A DNA stretch of 64,000 nucleotides from Gracilibacillus suaedae (GCF_017599345.1 NZ_JAGFVL010000011.1:1-64000); one strand, 5' to 3'; numbered from the stretch's first letter, positions 9,212-18,829 are shown. The notes: a model not told the origin generated them from the sequence alone. Made by a program: numbers and translations.

Positions 9212-10513
9212 CTATTGTGCCTCACTTAAATATTTTGTTTCAAAAAACGTACTATGGTTATATTCTTTTTCTTGCAACTCTATTTTAACTTTTTTCACTC
9301 GTCGATCTGACACTTCTTCAACTATAATTAAGAAATTGTTATATTGAAAAGAATCTCCTTTTGAAGGTATCGTTTCAATGTTTTCGATCACCCAACCTCC
9401 TATAGTATGATAGGAGCTTTCGGGTGGTTTAATATTAAATACTTCAGCAAAATCATCTAATTGAAATTGTGCATCAAACACATATAAGTGGTCATGAATT
9501 TTAGAAATAGCATTAACCTTTTCATCCTGCTCATCCCATATTTCTCCGACAATTTCCTCTAAAATATCTTCCAATGTAATTAAACCAGATGTGCCGCCAA
9601 ATTCGTCTAACACAATAGCTATATGGATCTTTTCTTTTTGTAATTGTGGTAGTAATGCTGATACCTTCATTGATTCCGTCACAAATAAAGGTTCTCTTAG
9701 TAATTCCCGAATATTTACTTTCTCATATTTTACTAAATGAGTAAGAAATTCTTTTTCTGATAATATACCAATAATATTGTCAACTGTATCTTCATACACT
9801 GGTATCCTTGAAAATCGCTCTTCAAAGAATACTTGTTTAATTTCATCGATAGACTGGTTGACTTCGATTGCCACCATATCAATACGTGGAGTTAAAACCT
9901 CTTCCGCAACCGTGTCATCAAAGTCCATAGAACGATATAAAAGTTCACGTTCTTCTTTATCAATTACTCCCTCTTCTTCACTAATGTCCAACATATATTT
10001 AATTTCCTCTTCTGTTACAGATGGAAGCTGATGCTTTTTAGCAAAGATTTTTGATACCAATGCCTTTAGTTGTAGAAAAAGAAAATTAACAGGAGTTAAT
10101 ATTTTGATTAAAACATATAGAACATTGGAAATGATCAGTGAATAGGATTCTGCATGTTCTTTAGCTAATGATTTGGGAAGAATTTCACCAAAAATAAGAA
10201 TCAGTATCGTCATCATTATCGTACTACCTATTAACGCAAGACTTCCTCCAAACAATTCTGCAGCTATTGTAGCAGAAATACTTGCCGCCGCAATATTTAC
10301 GATGTTGTTTCCAACTAATATGGTAGATAATGTTTGATCAAAATGCTCTGCAATGTGAAGAGCCCTTTCACTTCCCGCTCTTCCTTTTTCTGCGAAATGC
10401 TTTAACCTAATTTTATTGACACTTGAATAAGCAGTTTCCGCCGATGAAAAAAAAGCTGACAACATAATCAAGATTACTAATAGCGTAATGGCACTCAGTG
10501 GTATATCGTCCAA
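9212..10513 (-). CDS. CNNM/CorC-family transporter (DUF21-CBS-CorC_HlyC)
   Basis: A 433-residue protein: DUF21 membrane domain with about four helices (1-190), tandem CBS domains (about 205-330, with TPRIDMVAI and FSRIPVY) and a CorC_HlyC domain (about 345-420). Often annotated as hemolysin; family members such as MpfA in B. subtilis export magnesium. The TTG at 10513 has AGGAGAG nine bases upstream. It is divergent from a second CNNM gene. Confidence 0.92.
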   Translation of the reverse strand: MDDIPLSAITLLVILIMLSAFFSSAETAYSSVNKIRLKHFAEKGRAGSERALHIAEHFDQTLSTILVGNNIVNIAAASISATIAAELFGGSLALIGSTIMMTILILIFGEILPKSLAKEHAESYSLIISNVLYVLIKILTPVNFLFLQLKALVSKIFAKKHQLPSVTEEEIKYMLDISEEEGVIDKEERELLYRSMDFDDTVAEEVLTPRIDMVAIEVNQSIDEIKQVFFEERFSRIPVYEDTVDNIIGILSEKEFLTHLVKYEKVNIRELLREPLFVTESMKVSALLPQLQKEKIHIAIVLDEFGGTSGLITLEDILEEIVGEIWDEQDEKVNAISKIHDHLYVFDAQFQLDDFAEVFNIKPPESSYHTIGGWVIENIETIPSKGDSFQYNNFLIIVEEVSDRRVKKVKIELQEKEYNHSTFFETKYLSEAQ

Positions 10514-10771
10514 AAAAACTCACTCTCCTATTTTTTATTTTAAACGTTTACATCACTATTATATACTAATCAGGCAAAAAATAATACTAAAGCATTTTGA
10601 AATACTACTTATAAGGTTGAATCAATTACATCTGCAATGGTTCTCTCATCATATTTTATTGTAATCCTTTTTGTTAAAACTGTACAGCCCAACGCTTTAC
10701 TAGTAGAATGTAATTATATAACTTTTTTCATGAAATGGTGTTTGTTCAAATGTTAAGGAGGAATTTGTTTC

Positions 10772-11992
10772 ATGATTGTCGCCATCACCGCCCTTTTATT
10801 TGTCTCACTGTTTTTTTCTGGAAGTGAGACTGCTTTAACTGCTACAAATAAAATGAAGCTACAAACAAAAGCCCGCAATCAAGATAAAAAATCAGAAAAA
10901 CTACTTAACCTTATTTCCAAACCAAGTGAATTTATTACTGCGATCCTAATTGGAAATAACATTGCGAATATATTATTACCAACATTAGTCACAACCATTG
11001 CAATTGAATACGGGTTTAATGTCGGGCTTGCTTCTGCGATTCTGACTATTACTATTATTGTTTTTGCGGAAGTTATTCCGAAGTCCATTGCTGCCACATT
11101 TCCTGATCGGATCGCATACATAGTTTATCCTATTATAAAGACTGTTGTTGTCATATTAAAACCTATAACTATCCTACTAAACAAATTAACAGACTTTATT
11201 GCAAAGGTGTTGTCAAGAGGGCAGCAGCAAGATGCATCGATTTCAAAAGATGAACTACGAGCAATGGTTGATATAGCTGACTCAGAAGGAATGTTTCACC
11301 AAGAAGAATCATATCGGATCAAAGGGGTGCTTGACTTTTATAATTTAACTGTCAAGGATGTATTAAAAACTCCCCGAGTAGAAGTTGTGGCATTGGCTAG
11401 TACAGCAAGCTTTGAAGAAATCAGAGATATTGCAATTCAAAATCCGTTTACAAGGTACCCCATCTATGAAGAAGATATTGATACGATCATAGGAGTTTTT
11501 CATTCCAAATACTTATTATCATGGTCAACAGAACCTAACAAATCCCTTGAATCCTATAGCGATACCAATCCATTACTTGTATATGAATTTCAGTCGATCG
11601 AATGGGTTTTTCGCGAAATGACGAAGGAAAAAAAGCACATGGCAATCGTTCTGGATGAATACGGTGGAACAGAGGGGATACTGACCCATGAGGATATTAT
11701 TGAAGCAATGATCGGTTTAGAAATTGAAGATGAAACAGATTTAGAAAATGAAGGGTTAGTTGACACACTGACCGATACGGAAATGGTCTGTGACGGAAAA
11801 ATTTCTTTACGTCGCTTAAATTCCATTTTCCATACTGAAATTCCTGAGGAAGAGGATGTTCTAGCTGGTTATATTCTAAAAGAATTGAATTATTTCCCTA
11901 AAAAGGGGGAAACATTCGAAATAAATAATCTAAGCTACCAAATATTAGATACAGACGGCCGAACGATAAAGCAAGTAAGGATTATTAAATAA
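10772..11992 (+). CDS. Second CNNM/CorC-family transporter
   Basis: A 406-residue paralogue of the gene at 9212-10513, with DUF21 membrane domain (SGSETALTATNKMKL near the N terminus), CBS pair (PFTRYPIYEED, MAIVLDEYGGTEG) and CorC_HlyC C-terminal domain (LAGYILKELNYFPKKGE). It starts at ATG after AAGGAGG. The likely role is divalent cation, probably Mg2+, export or its control. The pair diverges from a 258-bp spacer in which I see no riboswitch. Confidence 0.92.
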   Translation: MIVAITALLFVSLFFSGSETALTATNKMKLQTKARNQDKKSEKLLNLISKPSEFITAILIGNNIANILLPTLVTTIAIEYGFNVGLASAILTITIIVFAEVIPKSIAATFPDRIAYIVYPIIKTVVVILKPITILLNKLTDFIAKVLSRGQQQDASISKDELRAMVDIADSEGMFHQEESYRIKGVLDFYNLTVKDVLKTPRVEVVALASTASFEEIRDIAIQNPFTRYPIYEEDIDTIIGVFHSKYLLSWSTEPNKSLESYSDTNPLLVYEFQSIEWVFREMTKEKKHMAIVLDEYGGTEGILTHEDIIEAMIGLEIEDETDLENEGLVDTLTDTEMVCDGKISLRRLNSIFHTEIPEEEDVLAGYILKELNYFPKKGETFEINNLSYQILDTDGRTIKQVRIIK

Positions 11993-12010
11993 AAGTGTAT
12001 CTTAGTCCTA

Positions 12011-12066
12011 AATAAATCCGAACGATGATTCCGCCGTGAACGGAGCAGTTCGGATTTATCTTTTTC
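12011..12066 (+). terminator. Terminator after the second CNNM gene
   Basis: 13-bp arms AATAAATCCGAAC / GTTCGGATTTAT enclose a second short stem (CCG / CGG) and are followed by CTTTTT. Confidence 0.85.
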
Positions 12067-12189
12067 CTAGTATCTTGGTGAATTATCTATAAACTGCGAA
12101 GTAAAGTGGACCTTCTTCTCTTGAGAGTGCTGTGCTTTCACAAAAGTGAACTTTCGTAGAGTTTTCTATGCAGTCTCGCATCCCACGGA

Positions 12190-12365
12190 AGGAGATATCC
12201 CCGGAAGCGACGTCCTGTTCCGAGGAAAAAATCTTCTCTTCCGAGGATAAGTGATTATATCCAGGGAAGGGAAAGTCATATCCCCGGAACGGATAGATAT
12301 ATCCAGGGAAGAGAAGGAGATATCCATGGAACGGAAAGATATATCCCCGGAAGGACCGTCCTGTT
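12190..12365. repeat. Tandem array of about eight 21-bp units
   Basis: The hexamer ATATCC starts at 12195, 12257, 12278, 12299, 12320 and 12341, so the last five are exactly 21 bases apart; two degenerate units (TTCCGAGGA) fill the gap after the first. A typical unit is GATATATCCCCGGAACGGA. Two forms alternate, with CCCCGGAA or CCAGGGAA. The array lies in an otherwise gene-free stretch (12067-12516). Its function is unknown. Confidence 0.85.
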
Positions 12366-12516
12366 AACTTTGCAACTAAATAGAATTTCCAATAGTTCGC
12401 AGTTTGTATCTACTATGAATAAGTATGTGATTTTTTTAAAAGCAAAATGCTATACTTTCTACCTTGAATCATTCGTTTCTTTCATGGAAAATTTCATCAT
12501 TTTGTCCCAACCTGTT

Positions 12517-13083
12517 TTAAAAATCATACTCTGCTTCTTTTTCTGCCTGGATTTGTTGATATGTTTTTGTTAGTGTAATAGTATCTTCAACGAGACGTTC
12601 AATGCGAAAGATTACGTCATCATTGGTAATTTCTTTTCGGTAAAAATCCACATCCTCTATATAGACATAGCTTTGAACTACTTGTGCCTTCATATAACCT
12701 AATATTGGTTTTAATTGTTGTTCCGGAATAAGATAATGGCGTTGTGAACCTGCTGTGACGATCATGCTTGCCACTTTACCCTCGAGTGCACTAGTTGGTA
12801 ATAGATCAAAAATATTTTTTAACGTTCCTGGAATCGATGCTTGAAAAATAGGCGTCCCAATCAGTAAAGCATCGGCCTTCATAATTGTTTCGGTTACTTT
12901 CTTCGTATCGCCCTTATAATCTAGATAATTCCTGCCATCACTAAACTGAATGTCATAATCAGCTAAATCTAGCAATGTCGTATCTATATCAGGATATTTA
13001 TTAGTGATTGTTTCGACTGCATATTGAATAGCTGTTTTTGTTTTAGAACCGACTATCGAACCTGCTATTGCAACTACCTTCAT
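12517..13083 (-). CDS. NADPH-dependent FMN reductase
   Basis: A 188-residue flavodoxin-like protein with the N-terminal phosphate-binding loop AGSIVGSKTKTA and the family motif GTPIFQASIPGTLKN. It would use NAD(P)H to reduce FMN. It lies 11 bases downstream of the LLM flavin-dependent oxidoreductase and shares its operon, so it probably supplies that enzyme with reduced flavin, as in two-component monooxygenases (inference). Ribosome binding site AAGGAGG. Confidence 0.9.
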   Translation of the reverse strand: MKVVAIAGSIVGSKTKTAIQYAVETITNKYPDIDTTLLDLADYDIQFSDGRNYLDYKGDTKKVTETIMKADALLIGTPIFQASIPGTLKNIFDLLPTSALEGKVASMIVTAGSQRHYLIPEQQLKPILGYMKAQVVQSYVYIEDVDFYRKEITNDDVIFRIERLVEDTITLTKTYQQIQAEKEAEYDF

Positions 13084-13094
13084 GGTAAACCTCC

Positions 13095-14150
13095 TTATTT
13101 CACTGTGTATTTTCGAATTGCTGGTAAAACTTCTTTTCCAATTATTTCGATATTTTTTCGTAATTTATCAAACGGAATTCCACCAAAATCCATTTGCGCA
13201 ATGTATCGTTGGTGACCAAATGTTTCGTGTTGATATAATATTTTTTCAATAACTTCCTGCGGGCTACCGATGTTCATTACATCGTGCGGATTAGCACCTT
13301 GAGCAAAAATCTGTTTCGCAAAGCCTCTGCCATTAGTCTTTTGCATACCTGCATTAATAAAAGGATATGTTTCTCGTTGTGCCTGCTGTGTTGTTTCTGC
13401 TAAATAGAAGAACCCTGCTGTAGATACCGGGAACTCATTCGGATCATGTCCAACTCGCTCTAGTGCATCACGATAAGAGTCAATAGTCCGCTTGAATAAT
13501 GTAGCCGGTCCTCCTAACATCGCTACAAAGATCGGTACACCTGCATATCCAGCCTTAACAGCACTAGAAGGATGACCACCAACCGCTCGCCAAATTGGTA
13601 ATGAGCCATTTAGCGGCCGGGGCAGCACATGAGCATTTTTTAGTGGTGCACGGAACTGACCTTCCCAATCCACATATTCGTTTTCATTAATTTTTAATAA
13701 TAGATCAAACTTTTCTTCATATAATTCTTCGTAATCATGCAAATCATAACCTAAAAGATCAAAGTTTCCAACACGAGAAGCTCTGCCTGCAACAATTTCC
13801 GTACGTCCTTTCGAAATTAAATCAATGGTGGCAAAGTCTTCATACACTCTGACAGGATCCAGTGTACTTATAATGGTTGATGAACTGGCAATTTTTATTT
13901 TCTCTGTTGCTTGTGCTATCGCAGCTAGTACAACAGCGTGTGCCTGTGTCGTGAAATAATCTTGATGACTCTCCCCAACACTAAAGAAGTCAATACCAGC
14001 ATCTTCCGCTATTTTCGCCAATTCAATAATTTCATCTAAACGCTGACTTGCCGGAATCCGTTCACCTGTCTCCGGATTGGGTAAATGATCACCTAATGTA
14101 TATAAACCAAATTCTAATCCTTTCCTAGGATCGATACGATATTTTTCCAT
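13095..14150 (-). CDS. LLM-class flavin-dependent oxidoreductase
   Basis: A 351-residue luciferase-like TIM-barrel protein, with FFSVGESHQDYF near the N terminus and the conserved VGGHPSSAVKAGYAGVP. Such enzymes are FMNH2-dependent monooxygenases or dehydrogenases; the substrate cannot be predicted. I prefer the ATG at 14150, nine bases after AAAGG, to the upstream ATG/TTG at 14171-14174, which would lengthen the protein by eight residues. It forms an operon with the FMN reductase and is divergent from the HxlR gene, the probable regulator. Confidence 0.9.
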   Translation of the reverse strand: MEKYRIDPRKGLEFGLYTLGDHLPNPETGERIPASQRLDEIIELAKIAEDAGIDFFSVGESHQDYFTTQAHAVVLAAIAQATEKIKIASSSTIISTLDPVRVYEDFATIDLISKGRTEIVAGRASRVGNFDLLGYDLHDYEELYEEKFDLLLKINENEYVDWEGQFRAPLKNAHVLPRPLNGSLPIWRAVGGHPSSAVKAGYAGVPIFVAMLGGPATLFKRTIDSYRDALERVGHDPNEFPVSTAGFFYLAETTQQAQRETYPFINAGMQKTNGRGFAKQIFAQGANPHDVMNIGSPQEVIEKILYQHETFGHQRYIAQMDFGGIPFDKLRKNIEIIGKEVLPAIRKYTVK

Positions 14151-14218
14151 TTTCAACAACCTTTCTAACATCAAAGTTTGCTATCATATGTTATTATGAA
14201 GCATAGAAGTGTAAAATG

Positions 14219-14232
14219 TAAGTACGCACTTA
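14219..14232. promoter_or_regulatory. Candidate HxlR operator
   Basis: Palindrome TAAGTACGCACTTA (5-bp arms, 4-bp spacer) lies between the divergent oxidoreductase and hxlR-type genes. A second inverted repeat, GGATA-N5-TATCC, follows at about 14235. Position and symmetry suit a dimeric winged-helix repressor. Confidence 0.5.
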
Positions 14233-14280
14233 AAGGATATATAGTATCCAAAAATATACTGTCAGATAGGGTGATGGATA

Positions 14281-14628
14281 ATGAAGTACGAACCGAATGC
14301 TTGTAGGGTAGAAGATGCTTTAAGTATACTTGTCGGCAAATGGAAGCCTATCATTTTACTTCATTTGCTGAATCATGGCACACAACGTTTTAATGAACTA
14401 AAGAGAAGTATGCCCGGAATCACACAAAAAATGTTGACCAAACAGTTACGTGAGCTAGAAGCGGAAGATATTGTCGAACGTGTAGTATATCCAGAGGTAC
14501 CGCCAAAAGTTGAATATTCTATGACGGAATACGGGAAGAGTCTACAACCTATTTTGGAGGCCATGCACGAATGGGGTGTAAAACATACGTTGCATAAGCA
14601 GGAGAAGTTAAAAGAACAGCATGGATGA
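14281..14628 (+). CDS. HxlR-family transcriptional regulator
   Basis: A 115-residue winged-helix protein of the HxlR (MarR-like) type, with the signature [15 protein letters not shown] and the helix-turn-helix [20 protein letters not shown]. Cys8 lies where redox- or aldehyde-sensing members such as HypR and HxlR carry a reactive cysteine. It probably controls the divergent FMN reductase/LLM oxidoreductase operon and itself (inference). Confidence 0.92.
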   Translation: MKYEPNACRVEDALSILVGKWKPIILLHLLNHGTQRFNELKRSMPGITQKMLTKQLRELEAEDIVERVVYPEVPPKVEYSMTEYGKSLQPILEAMHEWGVKHTLHKQEKLKEQHG

Positions 14629-14636
14629 TTAGGAGG

Positions 14637-14676
14637 AAGGGCAATAACCCTTAAGGATAGGTTGTTGCCCTTCTTC
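14637..14676 (+). terminator. Terminator after the hxlR-type gene
   Basis: Arms AAGGGCAATAACC / GGTTGTTGCCCTT followed by CTTC. It also lies just beyond the stop codon of the convergent pectate-lyase-like gene and may serve both. Confidence 0.7.
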
Positions 14677-14684
14677 ACAAACCT

Positions 14685-17600
14685 TTATTTCAATTCTTCC
14701 ATATATGACTCTGCATAGTGATTTAACACTGTACTTGCTAGCGGTGAAATATGTTCCTTGTTTTTTTCTTTAGTAAGTTGCTCTCTATACTTAGAAAGGA
14801 ATTTTATTGCTTTTTGTGTTGAACCTTTTTCTACATGATGTTCCACTTGTTTTAATGTGTTAGTTAGTTGAGGTACAATTGGTCCAGTTATATCACCAGT
14901 CTGGTCATATTGCTGCATGTAATTCTTTAAAACCGTAATGTGCCCAGGAGTAACTTCTACTATATTTGATTCGTCTGATTCGCCACTGGCATTCTCTGCT
15001 TTAATGTAATACGTATAATGTACACCTGGTTCTGCCGTACGATCAAAGTAAGTATCTACCTTGGCATATCCAAGATATTCAACCTCTCCATCTGCTTTTC
15101 GATAAACATTATACTGATTTGCTCCACCTTGTGATGTCCAAGTCAAACCAACAACATCCGTTCCTATTAAACTAACGATTAAATCAGATGGTGTATTAGG
15201 ACGAGGCATGTCAATATGAAGCTCTTCCGAGAACTCTGACTCTCCCATTTCATTAACTGCCAATATTTTGTAACTGTATCCGGTATGATTTATACTTACA
15301 CTATCATCTTTATAGTCTGATGAATCTGTACTAGCAATTTTGCTAAATGTACTTTCTTCATTCGCTTTGCGGTAAATATCATAATTTTCTGCCTCTTCTA
15401 TAGAGTCCCAGTTAATTTCAAATGTAGAACTAGTTATTTCCCCTGCTGAAAGTCCTTGCGGCACTTCTGGAAGATCAATAGCTTCTTCTGTAGTTGTACT
15501 TACTGCATTTGACATGTCAGATTCTCCGCCAATACTTGTTGCTGATACTTTGTAGTAATATGTCGTAGAAGAATCGACAGGCTTATCCGTGTAAGAAGGA
15601 CTTATTGTATCTGCTACTTTTTTAAATTCTCCATCAGGTTCAGTAGTTCTGAAAACGCCGTAACTAATAGCGTCTTCAACCTCCTTCCATTCTAATTCAA
15701 CTGTTATACTCTTGGTTTCGGTGACGGTTAGTTCAGCTGGTGTATCTGGGGTGGGTTCATTAGGATCAAAGAAAAAGATTTCTGTTGGTTTAGACAGTTC
15801 AGATTCTCCACCAGCATTTATTGCAGAAATCTTATATTGATATGTCACACCTAATTCAACTGTATCATCTTTGTAATTACTTTCTTCCGTGCTTGCAATT
15901 GCTCTAAACGAAGGGTCTTTGGACGATGAGCGATAGATTAAATACAATTCCTCTTCATTAACCGACGACCAATTCAATGAAACCTCGTCTACTGCAATCT
16001 CTCCCTCTAAGTCCTTAGGTACTTCATTTGGTGGCTCCTCCTGACTCGTCGGTTGAATTAATGCAAAATAATTCATGCGACTACTGTTATTATTTGGCCC
16101 CATTACTACGTAGGATCCAGCCGGGTAATGCTTCTTATAGAGCTCAAATGTTACAGGTTGATCATCTTCAATCGTTTGTCCGGTGTTATCGTATTCTGAT
16201 GATAACCATTCTGGCTTTGAACTTACTCTTGAATCATGAGCAACATATACATCTGCATCTGCAGCTAGATAAAAGGTAACGAGATCTTCACTTGTAGCAC
16301 TTCTTGAATTCACTGCTGAGCGAATCCATTCCACACCTAGTAACTCTTCTGGTATATCGGTAAATCGATAACCATCTCGATCACCAGCTACCAGGTCCCC
16401 CTCTTGGAGGTTCTCTTCAATGGACCAATTCCTTGCATTTTGACCTCCTCCACTACTGTTATCATTAATCATGAGGTTTTTCGTGATTTCTCCATTCAAT
16501 ACTGGTAATGGTTCAGGTTCTGTGTCTGGTTCGGGTTCTGTATCTTCTTCTGGCGGTACAAATGGATCACCTGACCATGCTGGTGGTTCCATTGGATAAT
16601 TATTTGGAAAAGATGAAGTAGCTAATTCATTTAAATATTCCTCTAAATTAGTATAGCCATTACCATTTTTGTCTCCATTTCTATCCTCTGGGTTATTTGG
16701 GTCAAATCCATTTGCTAGCTCCCATTCATCTGGCATTCCATCCCGGTCCGTATCCTTTGGAGCAGTTCCCTTCTCTAATTCTGGGAAACCACCAACATCT
16801 TCTTCATGCCCAATAATAGCGCCCGTTTGATTTCTAACATCGTGAATCACTCTTTGATCCACACTATCTCTTACTAATGAAGAACCTGCATAATCTAAAA
16901 CATGTTGATAAGCTTTTTCAGGCTCCTCTATATTAGTTAACGGATATTCAAAACGTTTATCCACAATAACACTTGGTCTTTCCACTTCCATCATTTCTGC
17001 TCCCGTGTCCGCTCCATCTAAAATACCATTCTTATTACTATCTATTCGGTTGTTTTCTAGGAATAAGCTATAATTTTCATTTCCGCGTACTACGGCATAT
17101 TCTGGATTTCCTGAATTCACACCCGCTATAAAGTAATTGCCTACCACATTACCATAGCCTTTCGTTCCTGATTCACCACCAGCAACATAAGGATACTGAC
17201 CCCAGTTATATACAACATTATTTACAAAATCGATTTGCCCTTTTGTTTTAGGATTTCTATCATTATTATGGGCATAAAGGTTATGATGCATGGTGATAGT
17301 ATTCATCTCAATTAGTCCACCCATTGAATGTGTTAAAAGTCCTTCTGAGATGATAGACCATTGTACGGTTATATTTTTTGATTCTGGATTATCATAATCC
17401 TTACTTAATATAGATAAGTTTTCGTCAGTTCCCCAAGAAAATGAGGAATGATCAATGATCACATTCTGACTATCTTCAAAATATAAAGCATCATCTTGGA
17501 AATCATTCTTTCCTAAACGAAATCGCATGAAGCGGATAACGATATCGTTACTATCAATAAAACGAACATTATTTCCTTTTATGGTTACACCATCTCCTGG

Positions 17601-17930
17601 AGCAGTTTGACCAGCTATGGTGATATTGGATTTATTACGAACAATAATTTGTGGTATCCTAATTTCTCCGGATATATCAAATACAATGGTTCGAGGGATA
17701 TCACCAGCAGTTGTCAGTGCATCATGAAACGTTCCAGGACCTGTCAACTCATAACTATTTACATGATAAACTTCACCACCACGACCACCCTTGGAATACT
17801 GCCCAAATCCTTCAGCACCAGGAAAGGCTAGAAGTTCTTCATCTTCAGTAGCATTGACAATTGGATTCACAAAAGGAAGCATGAAAAAACAGACAGTAAA
17901 ACATAGCATACTATAAAATAATTTCCTCAT
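14685..17930 (-). CDS. Secreted pectate-lyase-like multidomain protein (beta-helix, Ca-binding repeat, Fn3 repeats, FIMAH)
   Basis: A 1081-residue exported protein. After the signal peptide (about 1-28) comes a right-handed beta-helix starting LAFPGAEGFGQYSKGGRGG, typical of PL1-type pectate lyases. Then follow a thrombospondin type-3/dockerin-like calcium motif (DTDRDGMPDEWELANGFDP), an acidic Pro/Glu linker, a jelly-roll-like region (RNWSIEENLQEGD onward), three or four fibronectin type III domains and a C-terminal FIMAH-like helical domain. It probably cleaves pectin or a related polysaccharide at the cell surface. The ATG at 17930 follows CGGAGG; the longer start at 17957 has no site. No transporter or hydrolase neighbours share its operon. 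Confidence 0.88.
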   Translation of the reverse strand: MRKLFYSMLCFTVCFFMLPFVNPIVNATEDEELLAFPGAEGFGQYSKGGRGGEVYHVNSYELTGPGTFHDALTTAGDIPRTIVFDISGEIRIPQIIVRNKSNITIAGQTAPGDGVTIKGNNVRFIDSNDIVIRFMRFRLGKNDFQDDALYFEDSQNVIIDHSSFSWGTDENLSILSKDYDNPESKNITVQWSIISEGLLTHSMGGLIEMNTITMHHNLYAHNNDRNPKTKGQIDFVNNVVYNWGQYPYVAGGESGTKGYGNVVGNYFIAGVNSGNPEYAVVRGNENYSLFLENNRIDSNKNGILDGADTGAEMMEVERPSVIVDKRFEYPLTNIEEPEKAYQHVLDYAGSSLVRDSVDQRVIHDVRNQTGAIIGHEEDVGGFPELEKGTAPKDTDRDGMPDEWELANGFDPNNPEDRNGDKNGNGYTNLEEYLNELATSSFPNNYPMEPPAWSGDPFVPPEEDTEPEPDTEPEPLPVLNGEITKNLMINDNSSGGGQNARNWSIEENLQEGDLVAGDRDGYRFTDIPEELLGVEWIRSAVNSRSATSEDLVTFYLAADADVYVAHDSRVSSKPEWLSSEYDNTGQTIEDDQPVTFELYKKHYPAGSYVVMGPNNNSSRMNYFALIQPTSQEEPPNEVPKDLEGEIAVDEVSLNWSSVNEEELYLIYRSSSKDPSFRAIASTEESNYKDDTVELGVTYQYKISAINAGGESELSKPTEIFFFDPNEPTPDTPAELTVTETKSITVELEWKEVEDAISYGVFRTTEPDGEFKKVADTISPSYTDKPVDSSTTYYYKVSATSIGGESDMSNAVSTTTEEAIDLPEVPQGLSAGEITSSTFEINWDSIEEAENYDIYRKANEESTFSKIASTDSSDYKDDSVSINHTGYSYKILAVNEMGESEFSEELHIDMPRPNTPSDLIVSLIGTDVVGLTWTSQGGANQYNVYRKADGEVEYLGYAKVDTYFDRTAEPGVHYTYYIKAENASGESDESNIVEVTPGHITVLKNYMQQYDQTGDITGPIVPQLTNTLKQVEHHVEKGSTQKAIKFLSKYREQLTKEKNKEHISPLASTVLNHYAESYMEELK

Positions 17931-18061
17931 AAAATACCTCCGTTTTTTTAGTGTCACAATTGGTAGCAGTTTCTTTTTTTATATAACTTTTCAATAGGGA
18001 ATCCACTCCTCCTCTCTATTTATAGAATAGTTAGGTGCTTCCCTTTTAGGTTAAATGCACA

Positions 18062-18075
18062 CGTAAGCGTTAACA
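18062..18075 (-). promoter_or_regulatory. Probable cre site (CcpA)
   Basis: CGTAAGCGTTAACA matches the cre consensus TGWAANCGNTNWCA at 13 of 14 positions. It lies about 130 bases upstream of the pectate-lyase-like gene, which would make that gene subject to carbon catabolite repression. Confidence 0.6.
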
Positions 18076-18194
18076 ACTAACTATTCTCACAATTTATATA
18101 CAAAAACAACAGTGACCGTTAAGAGACAATGTTCATGTCCTCTTCATGGAGGAATTGGACGATTAAATGAAATCATTCGTTTTCTAATTGACAG

Positions 18195-18230
18195 TAAAAA
18201 CCCCCGTAAGCCTCATTGACTCACGGGGGA
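18195..18230 (-). terminator. Terminator of the DJ-1/PfpI gene
   Basis: Minus-strand CCCCCGT / ACGGGGG arms with a 15-base loop, followed by TTTTTACTG. Confidence 0.85.
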
Positions 18231-18237
18231 TTAATCT

Positions 18238-18750
18238 TTATGGCAATAGTTGAAGTGATTCTTCAACAAATGCAGTAATATCATCAGGTTGCCGACTGGT
18301 AACCAATTGATCACCACAAACAACCACTCTCTCATCATGCACATTAGCGCCAGCGTATTCTAAGTCTACTAGTATTGATTTGAAACCAGTGACATCACGA
18401 CCCTCTAATTTTTTGGCTGTTATTAGTAGCTGTGGTCCGTGACAGATAGCGAAGACCGGTTTCTTCTCATCCATGAAATGTTTAGCGAATGTCACAAAAC
18501 GGTCATCCGCTCTCAGCATATCAGGAGAGAACCCTCCTGGAATAAACAATGCATCAAAATCCTCTGGCGTTACATCATCGATTCCATAATCAATAGAAAC
18601 TGTTGCGTCACCTTGTTTACCTTCTACTGTTTTGCCTGCATTTTTTTCTATCGTTACTACTTTATGACCTATACCTTCAAATTCCCTCGCTGGTGATGTG
18701 TACTCGACATCTTCAAACATATCTGTAATCACTGTTGCTATTTTAGCCAT
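18238..18750 (-). CDS. DJ-1/PfpI family protein (general stress protein 18-like)
   Basis: A 170-residue class I glutamine amidotransferase-like protein with the nucleophile elbow AICHGPQLL (Cys103) and the early glutamate in FEDVEYTSPA. Relatives act as glyoxalase III/protein deglycases or as general stress proteins (YfkM/GSP18 in B. subtilis). It is cytoplasmic and monocistronic, with AAGGAGG before the ATG. The exact activity is not settled for this subfamily. Confidence 0.9.
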   Translation of the reverse strand: MAKIATVITDMFEDVEYTSPAREFEGIGHKVVTIEKNAGKTVEGKQGDATVSIDYGIDDVTPEDFDALFIPGGFSPDMLRADDRFVTFAKHFMDEKKPVFAICHGPQLLITAKKLEGRDVTGFKSILVDLEYAGANVHDERVVVCGDQLVTSRQPDDITAFVEESLQLLP

Positions 18751-18802
18751 TATTTATTACTCCTCCTTAAATAATAGAATTAATATTCTCTTTGTTTTCA
18801 AT

Positions 18803-18829
18803 AATTCCACGTGTGAGTTTTTGGTAAAC
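18803..18829 (-). promoter_or_regulatory. Possible sigma-B promoter of the stress gene
   Basis: Minus-strand GTTTAC (824-829) and GGAATT (803-808), 15 bases apart, resemble the sigma-B consensus GTTTAA-N13-15-GGGTAT. The -10 element is weak, so this is tentative. Confidence 0.35.

Noticed and set aside
10514-10771. Magnesium (M-box) riboswitch between the CNNM genes
   Set aside because: No conserved M-box core could be seen by eye in this 258-base gap.
12190-12365. CRISPR array
   Set aside because: Units are contiguous 21-mers without unique spacers, and no cas genes are in the window.
12370-12573. 67-aa plus-strand ORF after the repeat array
   Set aside because: No ribosome binding site, overlaps the FMN reductase gene, low-complexity Phe/Cys content.
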